A DNA stretch of 64,000 nucleotides from Mumia xiangluensis (GTDB lineage: Bacteria; Actinomycetota; Actinomycetes; Propionibacteriales; Nocardioidaceae): the NCBI RefSeq assembly GCF_010994095.1, contig NZ_WJYO01000003.1:186001-250000 (forward strand), in the 5' to 3' direction. This document shows, piece by piece, positions 9,443 through 17,528 of this stretch. The stretch's first letter is position 1. Each line of letters opens with the position of its first letter. The position numbers and the translations under genes are program-made. The notes below the pieces were generated by a model. It saw nothing but the letters and a program-made list of their open reading frames with translations. It was not told the origin of the DNA and searched no databases.

Positions 9443-10087
9443 GTGAGCGAGCAGGCAGCAGTACGCAGTGCGACACCGGTACGCGTCGCATTCACGGCCC
9501 TGGCGGTCCTCGGCGCCTGGGCCGTCGTCGGTCAGGCGATCCAGTCGGTGTCCGAGGGCCGGAGCCTCGTGAACTACTTCTCGTACTTCACGATCCAGTC
9601 CAACCTGCTCGTGCTGATCACAGCGGTCGCGGTGGCCGTACGCGGACGCCTCGAGGGCTGGTGGCAGCCGGCCTACGTCGCGGGCGTCGTCGGGATCGTC
9701 ATCACCGGCGTCGTCTTCCACCTGCTGCTGGCCGGCCAGCAGACGCTCGAGGGCATCTCCGTCTGGTACGACCTCGTGCTCCACACGCTCGTGCCGATCG
9801 GCGCCGTCGCCGGGTTCCTCCTGCTCCGCCCCAGGCTCGACCGGCGCGCGTGGTGGTTCCTGGTGTGGCCGGTGGCGTGGGCCGCGTACACCCTCGTCCG
9901 GGGCGCGATCGCCGATCCGCGGTTCCCGGGCCCGGAGGGAGAGGCCCCGATGCCGGTGCCGTACGACTTCCTGGACGCGGACAGCCTCGGCTACGGCCAG
10001 GTCGCCCTGACGCTGACGGTGATCGCGGTGTTTACGCTCGTCATCGGCGGCGCTGTGATCGGCATCAGCCGACGCATCGCCCGCTGA
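9443..10087 (+). CDS. Pr6Pr family membrane protein
   Basis: This 214-residue protein has six predicted membrane helices. It shows the typical NYFSYFTIQSNLL signature after helix 1, the FHLLLAG and VLHTLVPIGAVAGFLL segments, and a PYDFLDADSLGYG loop. These define the Pr6Pr family, distantly related to the androgen-induced AIG1/FAR-17a membrane proteins. GTG at 9443 is the start; the longer open frame from 9089 is antisense to the previous gene. Function is unknown. Confidence 0.85.
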   Translation: MSEQAAVRSATPVRVAFTALAVLGAWAVVGQAIQSVSEGRSLVNYFSYFTIQSNLLVLITAVAVAVRGRLEGWWQPAYVAGVVGIVITGVVFHLLLAGQQTLEGISVWYDLVLHTLVPIGAVAGFLLLRPRLDRRAWWFLVWPVAWAAYTLVRGAIADPRFPGPEGEAPMPVPYDFLDADSLGYGQVALTLTVIAVFTLVIGGAVIGISRRIAR

Positions 10088-10093
10088 GCCCGA

Positions 10094-10294
10094 TCACTCC
10101 TCGTCGCGCGGCGGGCTCGTCGGGCGAGGACGCTCGGTGGCCTTCTCGTCGAAGTCGACCTTCTTCATCTGGTGCGCCATGCTGCGCATCAGGAAGAAGA
10201 GGCCGACGCACAGCGCCAGGATGATCAGGAGCGCCACCCAGCCCGCAGGCTTGAAGTTGGTCTGCGAGGCAGCGACGAGGACGTCTGTGGACAT
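10094..10294 (-). CDS. Small single-pass membrane protein next to mca
   Basis: A 66-residue protein with one membrane helix (residues about 17-36) and a charged C-terminal tail rich in Lys, Asp, Glu and Pro. It lies just downstream of mca in the same orientation, 59 bases away. A comparably small membrane protein sits beside mca in M. tuberculosis (Rv1083, from memory), which supports it being a real gene. No catalytic motif is present and the role is unknown. Confidence 0.7.
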   Translation of the reverse strand: MSTDVLVAASQTNFKPAGWVALLIILALCVGLFFLMRSMAHQMKKVDFDEKATERPRPTSPPRDEE

Positions 10295-10353
10295 GGTCCC
10301 AGCGTACGCCTGTGGTCGGCGCGGACTGCTGGCGCAGCCCTGCAGTCACCGGG

Positions 10354-11223
10354 CTAGCGCAGCCCCGCGAACAGGTCGTCCTCCGGCAGCGACGTCTCGA
10401 CGTGGGAGGTCACCAGCTCGTAGTCCTCGGTCGGCCACGCCTCGGCCCGGATCTGCTGCGGGATCGCGAACCAGTGCCCGTCGGGGTCGATCTGCGTGGC
10501 GTGCGCCCGCAGAGCGTCGTCGGCGACACCGAAGTAGTCGGAGCACGGCACCCTCGTCGTAAGCCGCTTCGCGTCCTCGGGGTCGAAGGTCCAGTCCTTG
10601 AGCCGGTCCTTGTACGGCGGCTCGAGCCCGTGCCGCTCCATGGCAGCGTCGATCGCCTCGAACCGCGCGCGCGACCAGCGGTGGTAGTACAGCTTCTGCG
10701 GCTGCCAGGGCTCCCCGAGCTCCGGGTACGCGTCGGCGTCTCCCGCCTTCTCGAACGCGTGCACGCTGATCTTGTGGCACATGATGTGGTCGGGGTGCGG
10801 GTAGCCGCCGTTCTCGTCGTACGTCGTCACGACGTGCGGCCGGAACGAGCGCATCAGCGCGATGAGCGGCTTGGCGGCCTCCTCGACCGGCACCAGGCCG
10901 AAGCAGCCCTCGGGCAGCGGCGGCAGCGGGTCGCCCTCGGGCCAGCCGGAGTCGACGAATCCGAGCCAGTCCTGCTTGATCCCGAGGATCTCGCGGGCGC
11001 GGTCCATCTCCTCGCGCCGGATCTCGCCGATCAGCTCGGGGTTCTCGAGGATGCCGGGGTGCTCGAAGCTGGGGTTGAGGATCGAACCCCTTTCGCCACC
11101 TGTGCAGGTCACCACGTGGACGTCGACGCCCTCAGCGACGTATTTCGCCGTCGAGGCCGCCCCCTTGCTCGACTCGTCGTCGGGATGGGCGTGCACGTGC
11201 ATCAGGCGCAGCTTGTCGGCCAC
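10354..11223 (-). CDS. mca: Mycothiol S-conjugate amidase
   Basis: Mca cleaves mycothiol S-conjugates to a mercapturic acid, which is exported, and GlcN-Ins, which is recycled. It is therefore a detoxification enzyme and marks a mycothiol-using actinobacterium. The 289-residue protein is of usual length. The LmbE-fold zinc motif HPDDE is at residues 13-17 and the second metal site is in the GGYPHPDHIMCH block. Two GTG codons compete for the start. The one at 11223 has a GGAGGAG site at proper distance, whereas the one at 11229 overlaps that site. It is divergent from the DUF4307 gene, a conserved actinobacterial arrangement. Confidence 0.94.
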   Translation of the reverse strand: MADKLRLMHVHAHPDDESSKGAASTAKYVAEGVDVHVVTCTGGERGSILNPSFEHPGILENPELIGEIRREEMDRAREILGIKQDWLGFVDSGWPEGDPLPPLPEGCFGLVPVEEAAKPLIALMRSFRPHVVTTYDENGGYPHPDHIMCHKISVHAFEKAGDADAYPELGEPWQPQKLYYHRWSRARFEAIDAAMERHGLEPPYKDRLKDWTFDPEDAKRLTTRVPCSDYFGVADDALRAHATQIDPDGHWFAIPQQIRAEAWPTEDYELVTSHVETSLPEDDLFAGLR

Positions 11224-11271
11224 TGCCACTCCTCCGGTCGGTCGCGTGACTCACTCCGTCACAATGGTGTC

Positions 11272-11673
11272 ATGCCCAGCACGGAGCCTGACCTGTCCAC
11301 CAGTCGGTACGGCGGCCGCAAGCCGTTGTCGCGGCGGACGTGGGCGATCATCTCCGCCGTCGGGATCACGCTCGGCGTCGTCGCGGCGTGGTTCGTGGCC
11401 GACTACGCCACCAGCAACCGGTTCGACGCCGACGTGATGGCGTTCGACGCGACGTCCGACCACACGATCTCCGTCACGATCCGTGTGAACCACTCGACGG
11501 GCGACCCCGCGGAGTGCGACGTGGCGGCCCAGGCGGCCGATCACACCTACGTCGGAGAGACGACGTTCGCGATTCCGGGCACCGACGGGGACGACTCGAT
11601 CGTCACCGACGTGATCGCCACGGAGCGGCGGGCGGTGACGGCGGTCGTCCAGGAGTGTCGACTCCTCGACTGA
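11272..11673 (+). CDS. DUF4307 membrane-anchored protein
   Basis: The 133-residue product has a short basic N-terminus with YGGRK, one membrane helix (about 26-44), then an extracytoplasmic beta-rich domain with a cysteine pair (C83 and C130 region). DUF4307 proteins are typically encoded between mca and greA in actinobacteria, as here. Function is unknown; the helix-in, domain-out topology suggests an envelope role. ATG at 11272 is the first start after the divergent mca promoter region. Confidence 0.85.
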   Translation: MPSTEPDLSTSRYGGRKPLSRRTWAIISAVGITLGVVAAWFVADYATSNRFDADVMAFDATSDHTISVTIRVNHSTGDPAECDVAAQAADHTYVGETTFAIPGTDGDDSIVTDVIATERRAVTAVVQECRLLD

Positions 11674-11678
11674 AGTCC

Positions 11679-11707
11679 TTGGCCCTGCGCCCAGGCCTTG
11701 CTAGGCT
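11679..11707 (+). promoter_or_regulatory. Candidate sigma-70-type promoter for greA
   Basis: TTGGCC (11679-11684) and TAGGCT (11702-11707) are separated by exactly 17 bases, starting six bases after the DUF4307 stop. Transcription would begin near 11714, just before a hairpin in the greA leader. The match to housekeeping consensus is good for a high-GC genome but unproven. Confidence 0.5.
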
Positions 11708-11719
11708 CGTTGTTTCCAG

Positions 11720-11745
11720 CCCCAGGCATTTGTCTGGGGTTTGTT
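11720..11745 (+). terminator. Hairpin with U-rich tail in the greA leader
   Basis: Arms CCCCAGGC and GTCTGGGG form an eight-pair stem (one G-U) around the loop ATTT, followed by TTTGTT. It lies between the candidate greA promoter and the greA start. It can end DUF4307 transcription and may also attenuate greA. Confidence 0.65.
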
Positions 11746-11765
11746 ACATCCGAGGAGCCATCCCC

Positions 11766-12278
11766 ATGACCACGCCCAACGCAGAGACGAACACGATCTG
11801 GCTGACCCAGGAGGCGTACGACCGCCTCCAGGCAGAGCTGGACCATCTTCGCGGGCCGGCACGCACGGAGATCGCCACGAAGATCGCGGAGGCCCGCGAC
11901 GAGGGCGACCTGAAGGAGAACGGCGGCTACCACGCCGCCCGCGAGGAGCAGGGCAAGTCAGAGGCCCGCATCCGCCAGCTCGAGGACATGCTGCGTCGGG
12001 CCGAGGTCGGCGAGCAGCGTGCCGACGACGGCCTGGTCGAGTCCGGCATGGTCGTGACGATCAAGTTCGCCGGCGACGACGACACCGAGACGTTCCTTCT
12101 CGGGTCGCGCGAGATGCTGAGCCTCGATGCGTCGGTCGACATCGACGTCTACTCGCCGCAGTCGCCCCTCGGTGCTGCGATCGTCGGCAAGAAGGCGGGC
12201 GAGACCGCCAGCTACGAGGCCCCGAACGGCCGCGAGGTCGCGGTCGAGATCGTGGACGCCAAGCCGTACGTCGCCTGA
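11766..12278 (+). CDS. greA: Transcription elongation factor GreA
   Basis: GreA enters the RNA polymerase secondary channel and stimulates cleavage of backtracked RNA. The 170-residue protein has the N-terminal coiled coil with the acidic tip residues in EARDEGDLKENGGYHAA, and a C-terminal FKBP-like domain ending in the usual SYEAPNGREVAVEI pattern. An actinobacterial-type N-terminal extension (about eight residues) precedes WLTQEAYDRL. ATG at 11766 follows a GAGGAG site. The leader holds a possible attenuator, and a strong hairpin lies beyond the stop. Confidence 0.97.
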   Translation: MTTPNAETNTIWLTQEAYDRLQAELDHLRGPARTEIATKIAEARDEGDLKENGGYHAAREEQGKSEARIRQLEDMLRRAEVGEQRADDGLVESGMVVTIKFAGDDDTETFLLGSREMLSLDASVDIDVYSPQSPLGAAIVGKKAGETASYEAPNGREVAVEIVDAKPYVA

Positions 12279-12291
12279 CCCGCACGCGCTG

Positions 12292-12326
12292 GACTCACCC
12301 GTCGCCCGCCGGGCGGCGGGTGAGTC
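12292..12326. terminator. Bidirectional terminator between greA and ilvA
   Basis: A long near-perfect inverted repeat begins GACTCACCCG and ends CGGGTGAGTC, with one mismatched position in the GC-rich centre. It lies between the convergent greA and ilvA genes and touches the ilvA stop codon. Confidence 0.8.
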
Positions 12327-13542
12327 ACGTGTAGGTGATGACGTAGCCGTGCTCGCGCAGCGCCTGCTCGACGGCGAAGCGGTGCTCAGGCCCTCGGGTC
12401 TCGACGCTGAGCGTCACCTCGACCTCGTCGATCGCGAGGGTCGAGGCCGTCCGCTCGTGGACGACGTCGAGGACGCTGACAGCCATCTCGGCGAGCACGC
12501 GGAGCAGCACGTCGAGGGATCCGGGGCGGTCGGAGATCCTCACCCGGAACGACAGGAACCGTCCGGCGGCGGCCAGCCCGTGGCGTACGACGTTCATCAG
12601 CAGCAGCGGGTCGATGTTGCCGCCGCTCAGGACGCACACGACGGGTGCGTCGCTGCCGTCGTCGAAGACCTCGGGGTGCTGCATGATCGCCGCGACACCG
12701 GCGGCACCGGCCGGCTCGACCACGAGCTTCGAGCGTTCGAGGAGAAGCAGGAGCGCCTGGCTGAGCGACTCCTCGGTCACGGTCACGATGCGGTCGACCC
12801 AGCGGGAGATCTCGGCGAACGGGACGTCGCCCGGCCGTGAGATCGCGATGCCGTCGGCCATCGTGCGCTGTGCCTCGATGGTGGTCGGCGCGCCCTGCTC
12901 GAGGGAGATCGGGTACGGGGCGACGCGCTCGGACTGCACGCCGATCACCCGGATGTCCGGCCGCAGCGCCCGTACGGCGAGCGCGACGCCAGCGACGAGA
13001 CCGCCGCCGCCGACCGGGATGACGATCGTGGAGGCATTCGGCACCTGCTCGAGGAGCTCGAGGCCGAGCGTCCCCTGCCCGGCGACGATGTCGGCGTGGT
13101 CGAACGGGTGGATGAGAACGGCGCCGGTGCGCGCCGAGAAGGCGTGCGCCGCTTCGAGCGCCGACTCGACCGACGACCCGGCGAGCTCGATCGTCGCGCC
13201 GTAGTCCCGGGTGGCTGCCAGCTTCGGGAGCGGGGCGCCCTCGGGCATGAAGACGGTCGCGCTGGTGCCGAGGAGCGACGCGGCGAGGGCGACGCCCTGC
13301 GCGTGGTTGCCGGCGCTCGCCGCCACCACGCCGCGGGCCTTCTCCTCAGCCGACAGCCGAGCGATCCTGACGTACGCGCCGCGGATCTTGAACGAACCCG
13401 CGCGCTGCAGGTTCTCGCACTTCAGCAGCACCGGACGCCCGAGCCGCTCGGCCAGCGGACGCGAGGACTCGATCGGGGTCCGCGTGGTCACACCGGCGAG
13501 CAGCTTCTCGGCCGCGCGGACGTCGTCGAGCGTCACGGTCAT
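12325..13542 (-). CDS. ilvA: Threonine ammonia-lyase (threonine dehydratase)
   Basis: The PLP enzyme deaminates threonine to 2-oxobutanoate, the entry to isoleucine synthesis. At 405 residues it has the catalytic domain with Schiff-base lysine K52 in GSFKIRGA, the phosphate-binding glycine loop (VGGGGLVAG), and a single C-terminal ACT-like domain from about residue 325. The single ACT region and total length match the actinobacterial IlvA/TdcB-like form, rather than the two-ACT E. coli IlvA. Feedback control by isoleucine is therefore uncertain. No leader peptide or T-box is visible in the nine bases separating it from the AI-2E gene's 3' end. Confidence 0.92.
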   Translation of the reverse strand: MTVTLDDVRAAEKLLAGVTTRTPIESSRPLAERLGRPVLLKCENLQRAGSFKIRGAYVRIARLSAEEKARGVVAASAGNHAQGVALAASLLGTSATVFMPEGAPLPKLAATRDYGATIELAGSSVESALEAAHAFSARTGAVLIHPFDHADIVAGQGTLGLELLEQVPNASTIVIPVGGGGLVAGVALAVRALRPDIRVIGVQSERVAPYPISLEQGAPTTIEAQRTMADGIAISRPGDVPFAEISRWVDRIVTVTEESLSQALLLLLERSKLVVEPAGAAGVAAIMQHPEVFDDGSDAPVVCVLSGGNIDPLLLMNVVRHGLAAAGRFLSFRVRISDRPGSLDVLLRVLAEMAVSVLDVVHERTASTLAIDEVEVTLSVETRGPEHRFAVEQALREHGYVITYT

Positions 13543-13551
13543 GGCGCCAGC

Positions 13552-15012
13552 CTAAGTTGCCGCGACGGGTGGCGGCTCACCGGCCGACGCAGCCTGGGCA
13601 GCCTCGGCCCTCGCTGACAGGTGGCGTACGACCGCGTTGATGCAGGCGGCCAGCGGCACCGCGATGAGCGCCCCGACGATGCCCGCCACCGTGAGCCCCG
13701 CGCCGATCGCCAGGATGATCGCGAGCGGGTGCAGCTGCACGAGGTGGCCCATGAGGAACGGCTGCAGGATGTGCGCCTCGACCTGCTGGACGGCGATGAC
13801 GCCGGCGAGCATGAAGAGCGCGACCCACGGCCCCTGGTCGACGAGCGCGACCAGCACCGCGACCAGCCCCGAGACGAACGCGCCGACGATCGGGATGAAC
13901 GCGCCCAGGAAGACCAGGGTCGCGATCGCGAGGACCAGCGGCACGCCGAGCAGCCAGGCGACGACCGCGATGCCGATCGCGTCGACGAGGGCCACGAGGA
14001 CGGTCGCCCGGACGAACGACGTGAGCGACGCCCAGGCGATGCGGCCCGACGTGTCGACGGACTCACGGGCGTTGCGCGGGAAGAGCCGCACGACCCAGTC
14101 CCAGATCCGGCCACCCTGGTAGAGGAAGAAGTACGTCGCGAAGAGCACGATGAAGAAGCCGGCGAAGAAGTGCGTCACCGTGGTGCCGACCTCTGTGACC
14201 CGGTCGACCACACCCGTGCCGCTGCTCCCCCACTCCTCGATCGACTCTGTCGCCCGGTCGATCCAGGTGTTGAGCTGGGCGTCGCTGAGCCCGAGCGGTC
14301 CGTTGCGCGCCCAGTCCTGGATCTCTTCCAGCCCGTCGACGACCTTCGTCCAGAGGTCGTCGAACTGCGTCGACACCTGCTGGCCGACGAGCGTCAGCAT
14401 GCCGACCACCGCCCCGAGCCCGAGGATCATCACCAGGAGCGTCGCGAGGCCGCGGTGGACGTGCAGGTTCACGACCCGGTCGACGGCAGGGCGGACCAGT
14501 GCGGTCACGAGGATCGCCACGGCGATGGGGATGGTGATCTCGGAGAAGTAGCCGAGCAGCCACAGCACCCCGAAGCCGGCGCCCGCGATCACGATGATGC
14601 GCCATCCCCAGGCTGCCGCGAGACGGATGCCGTACGGCACGTGCGGGGTCGTCTCGTCGTGGTGCGACGCGATCTGCGTCGCGGCCGCGAGGGCGGCGTA
14701 CGGGCTGGTCGTCGGGACCGGGTCGCCGAGCACCCCTCGGCGTTCCTCGAGCATGGCGATGTCGCGGCGGGCGGTCGCGCGCATCCGCTCGACGAGCTCG
14801 TCCAGCCGTTCGCGCCGCGAGCGTGCGGACGCCTCGTCGGGCGCCTGATCCGGTTGGACCGCGTCACCGAAGGCTGAGTCGGCGAGGGCCTCGTCCGCGA
14901 GAGCCTGGTCCGCACGGGCAGCCTCGTCCGCTTGAGCCTCGTCCGCGAGGGCAGCGTCGTCGGAGCCGCCCGGTGGGAGCTGCTCGCCGCCACCCCCGCT
15001 GCCAGCGGTCAC
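13552..15012 (-). CDS. AI-2E family transporter (PerM type) with repetitive acidic N-terminus
   Basis: The 486-residue protein belongs to the AI-2 exporter/PerM membrane family, many of whose members probably export other compounds. Residues about 1-60 are a low-complexity Ala/Asp/Glu stretch with five-residue periodicity. A predicted helix follows, then about eight membrane helices with the family pattern LVFLGAFIPIVGAF and the C-terminal AHILQPFLMG block. The GTG start at 15012 overlaps the metB stop (GTGA), implying coupled translation. The open frame upstream belongs to metB's antiphase reading. Substrate unknown. Confidence 0.85.
   Translation of the reverse strand: MTAGSGGGGEQLPPGGSDDAALADEAQADEAARADQALADEALADSAFGDAVQPDQAPDEASARSRRERLDELVERMRATARRDIAMLEERRGVLGDPVPTTSPYAALAAATQIASHHDETTPHVPYGIRLAAAWGWRIIVIAGAGFGVLWLLGYFSEITIPIAVAILVTALVRPAVDRVVNLHVHRGLATLLVMILGLGAVVGMLTLVGQQVSTQFDDLWTKVVDGLEEIQDWARNGPLGLSDAQLNTWIDRATESIEEWGSSGTGVVDRVTEVGTTVTHFFAGFFIVLFATYFFLYQGGRIWDWVVRLFPRNARESVDTSGRIAWASLTSFVRATVLVALVDAIGIAVVAWLLGVPLVLAIATLVFLGAFIPIVGAFVSGLVAVLVALVDQGPWVALFMLAGVIAVQQVEAHILQPFLMGHLVQLHPLAIILAIGAGLTVAGIVGALIAVPLAACINAVVRHLSARAEAAQAASAGEPPPVAAT
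14882..14960 (-). repeat. 15-base minisatellite inside the AI-2E transporter gene
   Basis: Units related to GCGAGGGCCTCGTCC begin at 14882, 14897, 14912, 14930 and 14945. Spacings are 15 bases, with one of 18, so the reading frame is kept. They encode the 'LADEA'-like pentapeptide periodicity in the cytoplasmic N-terminus. Copy-number change here would alter tail length without a frameshift. Confidence 0.75.
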
Positions 15013-16190
15013 CGGGCCAGCCGCTCGAACGCGTGGGCCAGGTCGGCGACGAGGTCGGCACCGGTCTCGATGCCCACGCTGACCCGTACGAGGTCTGCCG
15101 GCACCTCGAGCGGGGACCCGGCCGCGGACGCGTGCGTCATGCGACCGGGGTGCTCGATGAGCGACTCGACGCCGCCCAGCGACTCGGCCAGCGTGAACAG
15201 CTCGGTGTGCTCCACGACATCGAGCGCCGCCTGCTCGCCGGCTGCCATCCGGAACGACACCATCCCGCCGAAGCGCTTCATCTGACGGACGGCGACGGCG
15301 TGGCCCGGGTGCTCCGCCAGCCCGGGATAGATCACGTGGGAGACCTCGGGTCGGCTCTGCAGGAACTCCACGACCTGCTCCGCGTTGTCGCTGTGGCGCT
15401 CCATCCGCAGAGCCAGCGTCTTGAGTCCCCGGAGCACGAGCCACGAGTCGAACGGGCCGGCCACCGCTCCCATCGAGTTCTGGTGGAACGCGATCTGCTC
15501 GGCCACCGCCTCTTCACGGGCCACCAGCGCACCGCCGACGACGTCGGAGTGGCCGCCGGCGTACTTCGTCGTCGAGTGCACGACGACGTCGGCGCCGTGC
15601 GCGATCGGCTGCTGGAGGTACGGCGACGCGAACGTGTTGTCGACGACGAGCAGGGCCCCTGCGGCGTGCGCGACCTCGGCGAGCGCCGCGATGTCGGCGA
15701 TGCCCAGCAGCGGGTTCGTCGGCGTCTCCACCCACACGATGCGGGTCTGCGGGCCGATGGCGGCACGGACGGCATCGACGTCGCTGATCGGTACGGGATC
15801 GTACGCGAGCCCCCACCGGGACTCGACCTTGTCGAACAGCCGGTATGTGCCGCCGTACGCGTCGTCGGGGATGATCACGTGGTCGCCGGGTTTCGTCAGC
15901 GCCCGCAGGAGGGTGTCCTCGGCGGCGAGCCCGCTCGCGAACGCGAAACCGCGGACCCCCAGCTCGAGCGAGGCGATGCACTCCTCGAGGGCGGTACGGG
16001 TGGGGTTCGCGCTGCGCGAGTACTCGTAGCCCTCACGCAGGCCACCGACCCCGTCCTGCTTGTAGGTGCTGGTGGCGTAGATGGCGGGGACGACCGCCCC
16101 CGTACGCGGGTCGGGCTCCTGGCCCGCATGGATGGCACGCGTCTCGAAACCGAAGTCACTCACCTTTGCGAGCGTATCGTCTGCGGCCAT
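15009..16190 (-). CDS. metB: Cystathionine gamma-synthase
   Basis: A 393-residue PLP enzyme of the Cys/Met metabolism family. The Schiff-base lysine is K209 in HSTTKYAGGHSD, and YEYSRSANPTR supplies the tyrosine and arginine that contact PLP phosphate. It joins O-acyl-homoserine to cysteine, giving cystathionine; with cbs at 32635-34008 the organism has both arms of transsulfuration. ATG at 16190 is used because it adds only nine residues before the conserved FETRAIHAGQ; a GTG at codon 10 is an alternative start. Distinguishing MetB from a gamma-lyase or O-acetylhomoserine sulfhydrylase by eye is not certain, but length and context (metB/greA/mca) favour MetB. Confidence 0.88.
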   Translation of the reverse strand: MAADDTLAKVSDFGFETRAIHAGQEPDPRTGAVVPAIYATSTYKQDGVGGLREGYEYSRSANPTRTALEECIASLELGVRGFAFASGLAAEDTLLRALTKPGDHVIIPDDAYGGTYRLFDKVESRWGLAYDPVPISDVDAVRAAIGPQTRIVWVETPTNPLLGIADIAALAEVAHAAGALLVVDNTFASPYLQQPIAHGADVVVHSTTKYAGGHSDVVGGALVAREEAVAEQIAFHQNSMGAVAGPFDSWLVLRGLKTLALRMERHSDNAEQVVEFLQSRPEVSHVIYPGLAEHPGHAVAVRQMKRFGGMVSFRMAAGEQAALDVVEHTELFTLAESLGGVESLIEHPGRMTHASAAGSPLEVPADLVRVSVGIETGADLVADLAHAFERLAR

Positions 16191-16223
16191 CGCATGCGGG
16201 ACAGGAGCCCGGTGAGGTGACCG

Positions 16224-17375
16224 TCAGCCGGTCACCGACGCCTGGCGGCCGGACCGGGCACGGACGGCGAGATCCGGGAAGTCGGAGAAGACACCGTCGA
16301 TGCCGAGGGCGTAGAACGCCCGCAGCTCGCCGTCCAGGTCGCCGTGAGCGTTCGGGTCCGTGCCCACGCGGAAGTCCGCCGGGAGGAACTGGTTCTCGGC
16401 GCGGAACGTCCACGAGTAGACGTCCAGGCCAGCCCGGTGGGCATCGCGTACGACGGTCGTCGGCGTGCCGAGCGCACCCGACGCCGTCCGCGGGATCAGG
16501 ACCGACTTCTCGGCGCTGAGGACGTCGGCGTACTTCGCCATCGCCTTGAGACCCGCCGGCTTCACCATGTCGGCGTACGTCGTCGGGTCACCCGCGACGA
16601 CGTGGTCGTAGGGCGCGCCCGTCGGGTTGACGTTCTGGGCGATCGGCACCCGCACCCGCTTGGACAGCGACTTGAGGTTCGCGGACTCGAACGACTGGAT
16701 CGTGACCGGCGACCAGCGGTGGTTCAGACCGCGGCGGTTGAGGATGCGGACCAGCGGATCCTCGAGGTTGTTCCCGATCGACTGGAAGTAGGTGGGGTGC
16801 TTCGTCTCGGGGGCGACACCGATGACGCGGCCGCGTCGGATGGACTCCTTGAGGGCCAGGTCGAGCACCTCGTCGAGGGTCGGCACCTCGTACAGCCCGT
16901 CGTACGCGGTGTTGCCCGGACGGACCAGCGGCAGACGCTCCTTGGCGCGCAGAGTCTTGAGCTCGGCGAGGGTGAAGTCCTCCGTGAACCAGCCCGTGAC
17001 GGGACGCCCGTCGATAGTCTTGGTCGTCTTGCGGGCGGCGAACTCGGGGTGATCGGCGACGTCGGTGGTGCCGCCGATCTCGTTCTCATGGCGCGCCACG
17101 AGGACCTTGTCCTTCGTGATGACGATGTCGGGCTCGATGACGTCCGCACCCTGGCGGATCGCGAGCTTGTACGCGGCCAGCGTGTGCTCGGGGCGGTAGC
17201 CCGAGGCGCCGCGGTGGGCGATGACGATGGCATCGCGGGCGTGGCCGCGGGACGCGGAGGCGTCACGGTCGTGGGAGGAGGCGGAGGCGGCCGAAGCGGA
17301 GGCAGCGGTCACGAGCATCGGCGCGACGAGCGTGGCCGCGACGCCTGCGAGGACGGTGGTGCGAATCGATCTCAT
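16224..17375 (-). CDS. Secreted glycerophosphodiester phosphodiesterase
   Basis: A 383-residue GlpQ/UgpQ-type enzyme that hydrolyses glycerophosphodiesters to glycerol-3-phosphate and an alcohol. Residues 1 to about 33 form a signal peptide (basic start, hydrophobic core, Ala-rich cleavage region). Catalytic H54-R55 are in IAHRGASGYRPEHT, and the metal ligands are in the VIEPDIV block. The C-terminus carries the Trp-containing YSWTFRAEN and the GVFSDFPD signature. Secretion suggests phosphate or glycerol scavenging from phospholipid or teichoic-acid debris. I saw no convincing phosphate-regulon box upstream. Confidence 0.92.
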   Translation of the reverse strand: MRSIRTTVLAGVAATLVAPMLVTAASASAASASSHDRDASASRGHARDAIVIAHRGASGYRPEHTLAAYKLAIRQGADVIEPDIVITKDKVLVARHENEIGGTTDVADHPEFAARKTTKTIDGRPVTGWFTEDFTLAELKTLRAKERLPLVRPGNTAYDGLYEVPTLDEVLDLALKESIRRGRVIGVAPETKHPTYFQSIGNNLEDPLVRILNRRGLNHRWSPVTIQSFESANLKSLSKRVRVPIAQNVNPTGAPYDHVVAGDPTTYADMVKPAGLKAMAKYADVLSAEKSVLIPRTASGALGTPTTVVRDAHRAGLDVYSWTFRAENQFLPADFRVGTDPNAHGDLDGELRAFYALGIDGVFSDFPDLAVRARSGRQASVTG

Positions 17376-17468
17376 GCCTCGATGCCATCGGCGTCGGGTT
17401 GCGTCAACGCGGCTGCCCGAGGTGGGTCGCGTGAACGATCGGCGAACGCCGGGAGCGGCGGGGCGGGC

Positions 17469-17528
17469 GGACGTCAGTCAGTCGTGCGCGGCGGACGTCA
17501 GTCAGTCGTGAGCGACCGACGTCAGTCA
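17469..17528 (+). repeat. Short direct repeats GGACGTCAGTCAGTCGTG
   Basis: Two perfect 18-base copies begin at 17469 and 17493, and a partial third (GACGTCAGTCA) at 17518. The third provides the stop codon of the zinc-ribbon-like gene. They lie between the start of the phosphodiesterase gene and the end of the next gene, where they could be regulator sites or a small tandem expansion. Confidence 0.7.
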
